9,414 nucleotides of DNA from Endomicrobium sp. (GTDB taxonomy: Bacteria > Elusimicrobiota > Endomicrobiia > Endomicrobiales > Endomicrobiaceae), in NCBI GenBank assembly GCA_031273645.1, contig JAISRM010000077.1:1-9414 (forward strand). The letters run 5' to 3'. The translations under genes and the position numbers were made by a program. This document shows, in pieces, positions 6,864-9,414 of the stretch (position 1 is the stretch's first letter; each line of letters begins with the position of its first letter). Below the pieces are notes generated by a model. The model was not told the origin of the DNA. It worked only from the letters and a program-made list of their open reading frames with translations, and made no database searches.

Positions 6864-6947
6864 TTACAGCCTTCCTTTTTTTACCGCAAAGCATTCTAAA
6901 AAATTTTCACGTTCTTGTTTTGCTTCAATGAACCTTCGCGCGACAAA
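6864..6947 (-). pseudogene. Possible C-terminal gene remnant between tRNA and repeats
   Basis: On the minus strand an open frame ends at TAA 6864-6866 and reads RRFIEAKQERENFLECF then AVKKGRL before the stop. Its composition and codon choice look like real coding sequence. Upstream it runs without interruption into the repeat cluster (QTKSARFVA...), where it has no plausible start and meets a stop. It may be the tail of a gene broken by repeat insertion, or chance. No family is recognisable. Confidence 0.25.
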
Positions 6948-7020
6948 CCGCGCAGACTTCGTCTGTTTTGTCAATTCCCGTGAAAATGGGAATGACAGAC
7001 CTTGAAAAAACAGACGAAGT

Positions 7021-7080
7021 CTGAAAAGAAATAATGTTAGAAACTATATTATTATTAAACATGGATTCCCATTTTCATGG
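7021..7080. repeat. 60-bp direct repeat, first copy
   Basis: The 60 bases at 7021-7080 are identical to 7321-7380, exactly 300 bp downstream, ending inside the ATTCCC palindrome. Similarity continues weakly upstream and stops downstream, where the second copy enters the 40-bp tandem array. Confidence 0.85.
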
Positions 7081-7185
7081 GAATGACAGACACAAACAAA
7101 ACAGACCTTAAAAAAACAATTGACTAAACAAACGAAGTCTGCAGACACTGGCTGTATTTCATAAAACAGGCGAAGTCTGTCGTTC

Positions 7186-7390
7186 AGTTTGTCATTCCCG
7201 CGTTTTTAATATTCGTTCTTCCTAAGCAGCCTGCGCCCGAATGTTTTTATCGAGTGGGGATCCATTTTTGCTAAAAAATCTTTTTACAACTTTTGGCTGT
7301 TTTATAAAAACAGACGCAGTCTGAAAAGAAATAATGTTAGAAACTATATTATTATTAAACATGGATTCCCATTTTCATGGGAATGACAGA
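7186..7390 (-). repeat. 205-bp inverted repeat, right arm
   Basis: This is the reverse complement of 170-374, same length and about 95 % identical by hand alignment. It is the only full-length copy of the long module form in cluster B. Confidence 0.85.
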
Positions 7391-7600
7391 TCGGTGAAAC
7401 ATGGATTCCCATTTTCATGGGAATGACAGACTGGTGAAACATGGATTCCCATTTTCATGGCAATGACAGACCGGTGAAACATGGATTCCCATTTTCATGG
7501 GAATGACAGACCGGTGAAACATGGATTCCCATTTTCATGGGAATGACAGACCGGTGAAACATGGATTCCCGTTTGCATGGGAATTGATGACAGACACAAA
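7361..7600. repeat. 40-bp tandem array of palindromes, about six units
   Basis: Units begin ATGGATTCCC at 7361, 7401, 7441, 7481, 7521 and 7561, exactly 40 bp apart. Each holds the 20-bp palindrome ATTCCCAT-TTTC-ATGGGAAT and, except the last, a constant joint GACAGACCGGTGAAAC (TC or CT variants in the first two). The third unit has GGC for GGG and the last has GTTTGC in the loop region. The constant joint and lack of unique spacers show a tandem repeat, not a CRISPR. Confidence 0.9.
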
Positions 7601-7732
7601 CAAAACAGATGAAGTCTGACAAAACAAACACCGGCTGCCAATCTCATAAAACAGACGAAGTTTGGAGTGCAGGCTGATTAGGAAGAAAAGAATATTTCAC
7701 GGGAAAGACAGCTAAGCAATTTAAATTCAACA

Positions 7733-7770
7733 AAAAACCTGCTCGGAACTGAAGTTCCGAGCAGGTTTTT
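7733..7770 (-). terminator. Strong intrinsic terminator of the pilin operon
   Basis: A perfect 12-bp stem, CCTGCTCGGAAC (7738-7749) with GTTCCGAGCAGG (7754-7765), has a 4-nt loop and is flanked by AAAAA and TTTTT. On the minus strand it ends in TTTTTTG, about 20 nt past the pilin stop at 7789. The symmetry would let it work on both strands. Confidence 0.92.
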
Positions 7771-7788
7771 AAGCGTTTAGCTAAAAAA

Positions 7789-8241
7789 TTAATTATTTAT
7801 AATTCTTTCATTTATAACGGCCGGCTCGCTTACGGAATAAGTTAATGAAATTTCAATACCCTGCGCTCTCGTCGTAGGATCGCCGGTGGTAGCAATTGTA
7901 AACCAAGTTGCGCTTCCATTTTCAATTTGCCATGAAAAGTCTCTAAAATACTGATTTCTTCTTGAATCAAGTCCAAGGTCTGCAACAACAGTCGCATTAT
8001 CGAGATGGCTTGTCCATCCGGTAACCGTTCCTGAAATCGCCCCTGCATTATACCATGCTTTTGATCTCGCTTTGTAAATTTCCTGAGCGGCGCTTACTTC
8101 TGAAACTAAAGCTCTTCCTTCAAGAGCGATAGAATGAGATACGTGCCCTCTGTAAATAGGAACCGCTATCATTGATAAAATACCGATAATTACGATAACT
8201 ATTATCATTTCAACAAGCGTAAAACCGTAATGTCTTTTCAT
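7789..8241 (-). CDS. Type IV pilin-like (prepilin) protein
   Basis: A 150-residue prepilin. The leader MKRHYG is followed by FTLVEM, the classic cleavage and methylation site: peptidase PilD cuts after G6, F7 becomes the N-methylated first residue and E11 is the +5 glutamate. Residues 7-28 form the hydrophobic helix that packs into the pilus or pseudopilus core. A short globular domain follows, with several Trp and Tyr residues but no cysteine, so the usual C-terminal disulfide loop is missing. A GGAGG site about 6 nt upstream supports the ATG. It is the last gene of a three-gene operon, 23 bp after the DUF2914 gene and closed by a strong terminator. It could be a major pilin, minor pilin or type II secretion pseudopilin; no assembly genes are in the window. 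Confidence 0.92.
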   Translation of the reverse strand: MKRHYGFTLVEMIIVIVIIGILSMIAVPIYRGHVSHSIALEGRALVSEVSAAQEIYKARSKAWYNAGAISGTVTGWTSHLDNATVVADLGLDSRRNQYFRDFSWQIENGSATWFTIATTGDPTTRAQGIEISLTYSVSEPAVINERIINN

Positions 8242-8264
8242 AAACTGCCTCCGGTTTCAACGAA

Positions 8265-8678
8265 CTATTGAATTTTAAACGCATCCTTCTTTAACACATT
8301 TCCCTCAGCATCGACAACCGCGACTGATAAATCTCCTTCAAGACCCGGATAAACCGTTTTGCTGCTCCATGTTCTGTACGAAGGAGTTTTTATGTTCAGG
8401 GATACTTCGCCTATAACATTGTCTCCGGCATACCACACATGTTTCACAGTTTCATCGCCGCTTGCTCCGTCAATTCTCGTCCAATAATAAATTTTTGCAA
8501 CATCTTTTGAAAATTCAGAAGCAGTTCCCTCAGGCTGTCTGTCGGATATCGCCGTGCATACGGCCGATTCTGAAACTTTAAGAGCGCTTTCTGCCTTCGT
8601 CTCTTCTTCCTGCGCAAACGCCGCTGCGCTTACTCCAAACAACACCGCAAACGACAACAACAAGCCCAACTTTCTCAT
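8265..8678 (-). CDS. Secreted DUF2914-domain protein
   Basis: A 137-residue protein with signal peptide 1-22 (AAAFA-QEEE). The mature part matches the DUF2914 family by several landmarks: CTAISDRQPEG (41-51), KIYYWTRIDG (62-71), HVWYAGDNVIGEVSL (80-94), YRTWSSKTVYPGLEG (101-115) and VVDAEGNVL (121-129). The function of DUF2914 is not known; it is a small beta-rich extracytoplasmic domain. Its ATG overlaps the TGA of the upstream DUF4833 gene (ATGA), indicating translational coupling, and a GGAGGG site lies about 7 nt before it. Being sandwiched between DUF4833 and a pilin suggests a shared envelope or pilus-related task, which is inference. Confidence 0.85.
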   Translation of the reverse strand: MRKLGLLLSFAVLFGVSAAAFAQEEETKAESALKVSESAVCTAISDRQPEGTASEFSKDVAKIYYWTRIDGASGDETVKHVWYAGDNVIGEVSLNIKTPSYRTWSSKTVYPGLEGDLSVAVVDAEGNVLKKDAFKIQ

Positions 8679-9208
8679 TTTGTACCCTCCTGTTTAGTAG
8701 ATGCGACTTCTATAGTTTCTTGTATTTCCAACCCGCTTCCGACGTCAACGCCGGTAAGGACGTAATACTGCACCTTTGGAATTCCGAAAGCCCCGTCTTT
8801 TGCAAAAACATAAACTTTTGAAAGATAAGCGGCCTTGCCGTTAATCATTATTTCGGCTTTAGGCTTTCCGTCAGAAAGCAAGATTTTAATATTTCTGTCC
8901 GGAACAGCCTTAAGGCTTAAATCAAAATATCCGTTTTCATTATATGAAACTGAATATCCGTAAGCTCTTTTTTCAAAAGCGCTTACTTCTTCTCTCTGTC
9001 CGTTTACCGCATACATCATCCAATAAGAATCCACCGGAGAAGATTTGTCGATAACTCCGTTAGAATCTATATTTACGTCGTAATTTACGACGTTGGCGTT
9101 TTTATTTCTTTCAATTATAAATAGATTCTCTTTAGTTTGCGCATAAGCCAAACCGGAAAAACACAATAATTGCGCAAAAAGCGCAATAAAAAACGTTGAA
9201 CTTTTCAT
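8675..9208 (-). CDS. Secreted DUF4833-domain protein
   Basis: A 177-residue protein with signal peptide 1-23 (GLAYA-QTK). The pattern LFIIERNKNANVVNYDVN (29-46), followed by PVDSYWMMYAVNGQREE (58-74), a KRAYGYSV segment (80-87), DRNIKILL (104-111) and a late YYVLTGVDVGSGLEIQE (148-164), fits the DUF4833 family, whose function is not established. It is the first gene of the operon: promoter TTGAAA-17-TAAAAT upstream, a GAAGG ribosome site about 8 nt before the ATG, and a 4-nt overlap with the DUF2914 gene. The family call rests on remembered motif patterns, not on a profile search. Confidence 0.75.
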   Translation of the reverse strand: MKSSTFFIALFAQLLCFSGLAYAQTKENLFIIERNKNANVVNYDVNIDSNGVIDKSSPVDSYWMMYAVNGQREEVSAFEKRAYGYSVSYNENGYFDLSLKAVPDRNIKILLSDGKPKAEIMINGKAAYLSKVYVFAKDGAFGIPKVQYYVLTGVDVGSGLEIQETIEVASTKQEGTK

Positions 9209-9252
9209 TTTACTTACCTTCTTTAAACAATTGTATTTAATGCATTTTTATA

Positions 9253-9281
9253 ATTTTATCTTATTATTAACTTTGTTTCAA
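9253..9281 (-). promoter_or_regulatory. Sigma70-type promoter of the DUF4833-DUF2914-pilin operon
   Basis: On the minus strand TTGAAA (9276-9281), a 17-bp spacer and TAAAAT (9253-9258) form a good promoter. The start would be near 9246, leaving a leader of about 37 nt. Confidence 0.65.
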
Positions 9282-9299
9282 CAAAAGAACAGCAAAATG

Positions 9300-9350
9300 T
9301 CCTTTCAAAAATAAAATGATACCGAAAGGATAAGGATTTCAAAAATAAAA
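9300..9350. repeat. Small inverted and direct repeats in the divergent intergenic region
   Basis: TCCTTTC (9300-9306) is inverted as GAAAGGA (9324-9330). The 14-base word TTTCAAAAATAAAA occurs at 9303-9316 and again at 9337-9350. They sit between the operon promoter and the rightmost gene and could be operator sites, though AT-rich sequence makes chance plausible. Confidence 0.35.
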
Positions 9351-9366
9351 AGAGACAGTAAAATAT

Positions 9367-9396
9367 CTTAAAGAATCCTAAAAAGGAGGATTTAAG
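9367..9396 (+). promoter_or_regulatory. Hairpin covering part of the ribosome binding site of the rightmost gene
   Basis: CTTAA plus ATCC (9367-9371 and 9375-9378, with a 3-nt AGA bulge) can pair with GGATTTAAG (9388-9396). This would bury the last GG of the AGGAGG Shine-Dalgarno sequence at 9384-9389. It may reduce initiation of the gene starting at 9399. A weak -10, TAAAAT, lies upstream at 9359-9364. Confidence 0.3.
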
Positions 9397-9398
9397 GT

Positions 9399-9414
9399 AT
9401 GAAACAGCTGCATA
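9399..9414 (+). CDS. Start of an unidentified gene, cut by the window end
   Basis: ATG at 9399 is preceded at 9 nt by AGGAGG (9384-9389), the strongest Shine-Dalgarno sequence on the plus strand here. Only MKQLH can be read before the window ends. It is divergent from the DUF4833 operon. Its identity cannot be judged. Confidence 0.55.

Larger units (their letters stand above)
6948..7710. repeat. Modular palindromic repeat cluster B, no intact gene
   Basis: About 760 bp of the same modules as cluster A, mostly in the opposite orientation. They include CAGAC-NNN-GTCTG mini-palindromes (for example 6953-6965, 7012-7022 and 7311-7321), ATTCCCAT-TTTC-ATGGGAAT palindromes, the AGAAATAATGTTAGAAACTA segment twice, and one copy of the CCTAAGCAGCCTGCGCCCGA module. 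A diverged partial copy of that module in the plus orientation (GCAGGCTGATTAGGAAGAA) lies at about 7671-7689. I see no gene in it beyond the possible remnant at its left edge. Confidence 0.85.

Noticed and set aside
7361..7600. CRISPR array
   Set aside because: The spacing is regular, but the stretches between palindromes are the same GACAGACCGGTGAAAC in nearly every unit, only 20 bp long, and no cas genes are present. It is a tandem repeat.
9209..9398. Riboswitch in the divergent intergenic region
   Set aside because: Only a small bulged hairpin and AT-rich repeats are visible; no known aptamer consensus was recognised.

Overview
The window is bacterial, AT-rich (roughly 40 % GC by eye) and almost entirely devoted to the cell envelope. 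Six of the seven complete proteins carry a Sec signal peptide or a type IV prepilin leader, and the seventh is a polytopic membrane transporter. Outer-membrane barrel proteins point to a diderm. The GFTLVE pilin with no cysteine pair, the PorV/PorQ-like barrel and the DUF4833/DUF2914 proteins would fit Elusimicrobiota (Elusimicrobium/Endomicrobium-like) or a neighbouring phylum. That placement is inference; no rRNA or marker gene is present.

Layout. 1-600: a cluster of modular palindromic repeats, three tandem copies, with no gene. 620-1474 (-): a secreted metallo-beta-lactamase-fold hydrolase. 1544-2830 (-): a PorV/PorQ-like barrel with a C-terminal tail. 2908-4497 (-): an outer-membrane protein with a small N-terminal domain, a long Ser/Ala/Lys-rich linker holding five DFDAAAYLLG-type motifs, and a C-terminal barrel. 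4510-5163 (-): a secreted MORN_2-repeat protein starting at GTG. The last two form an operon driven by a good sigma70-type promoter at 5206-5234. 5259-6656 (+): a MATE-family efflux transporter, divergent from that operon. 6761-6844 (+): tRNA-Leu(CAG). About 6948-7710: a second cluster of the same repeats, mostly inverted relative to the first, including a 40-bp tandem array. 7789-9208 (-): a three-gene operon, DUF4833 protein then DUF2914 protein then type IV pilin-like protein, with a clear promoter at 9253-9281 and a textbook terminator at 7733-7770. 9399-9414 (+): the first five codons of a new divergent gene behind a strong Shine-Dalgarno sequence.

How it fits together. The motif D-[FY]-D-[AP]-A/L-x-[YF]-[LI]-L occurs five times in the linker of the 2908-4497 product and twice in the C-terminal tail of the adjacent PorV-like protein. 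This suggests that the two neighbours share a short peptide module, perhaps a docking site for a common partner. I know of no described system with this motif. It is the most interesting feature of the window, together with a genomic palindrome word that reappears in frame inside the same linker and the 205-bp inverted repeats that bracket the central genes.
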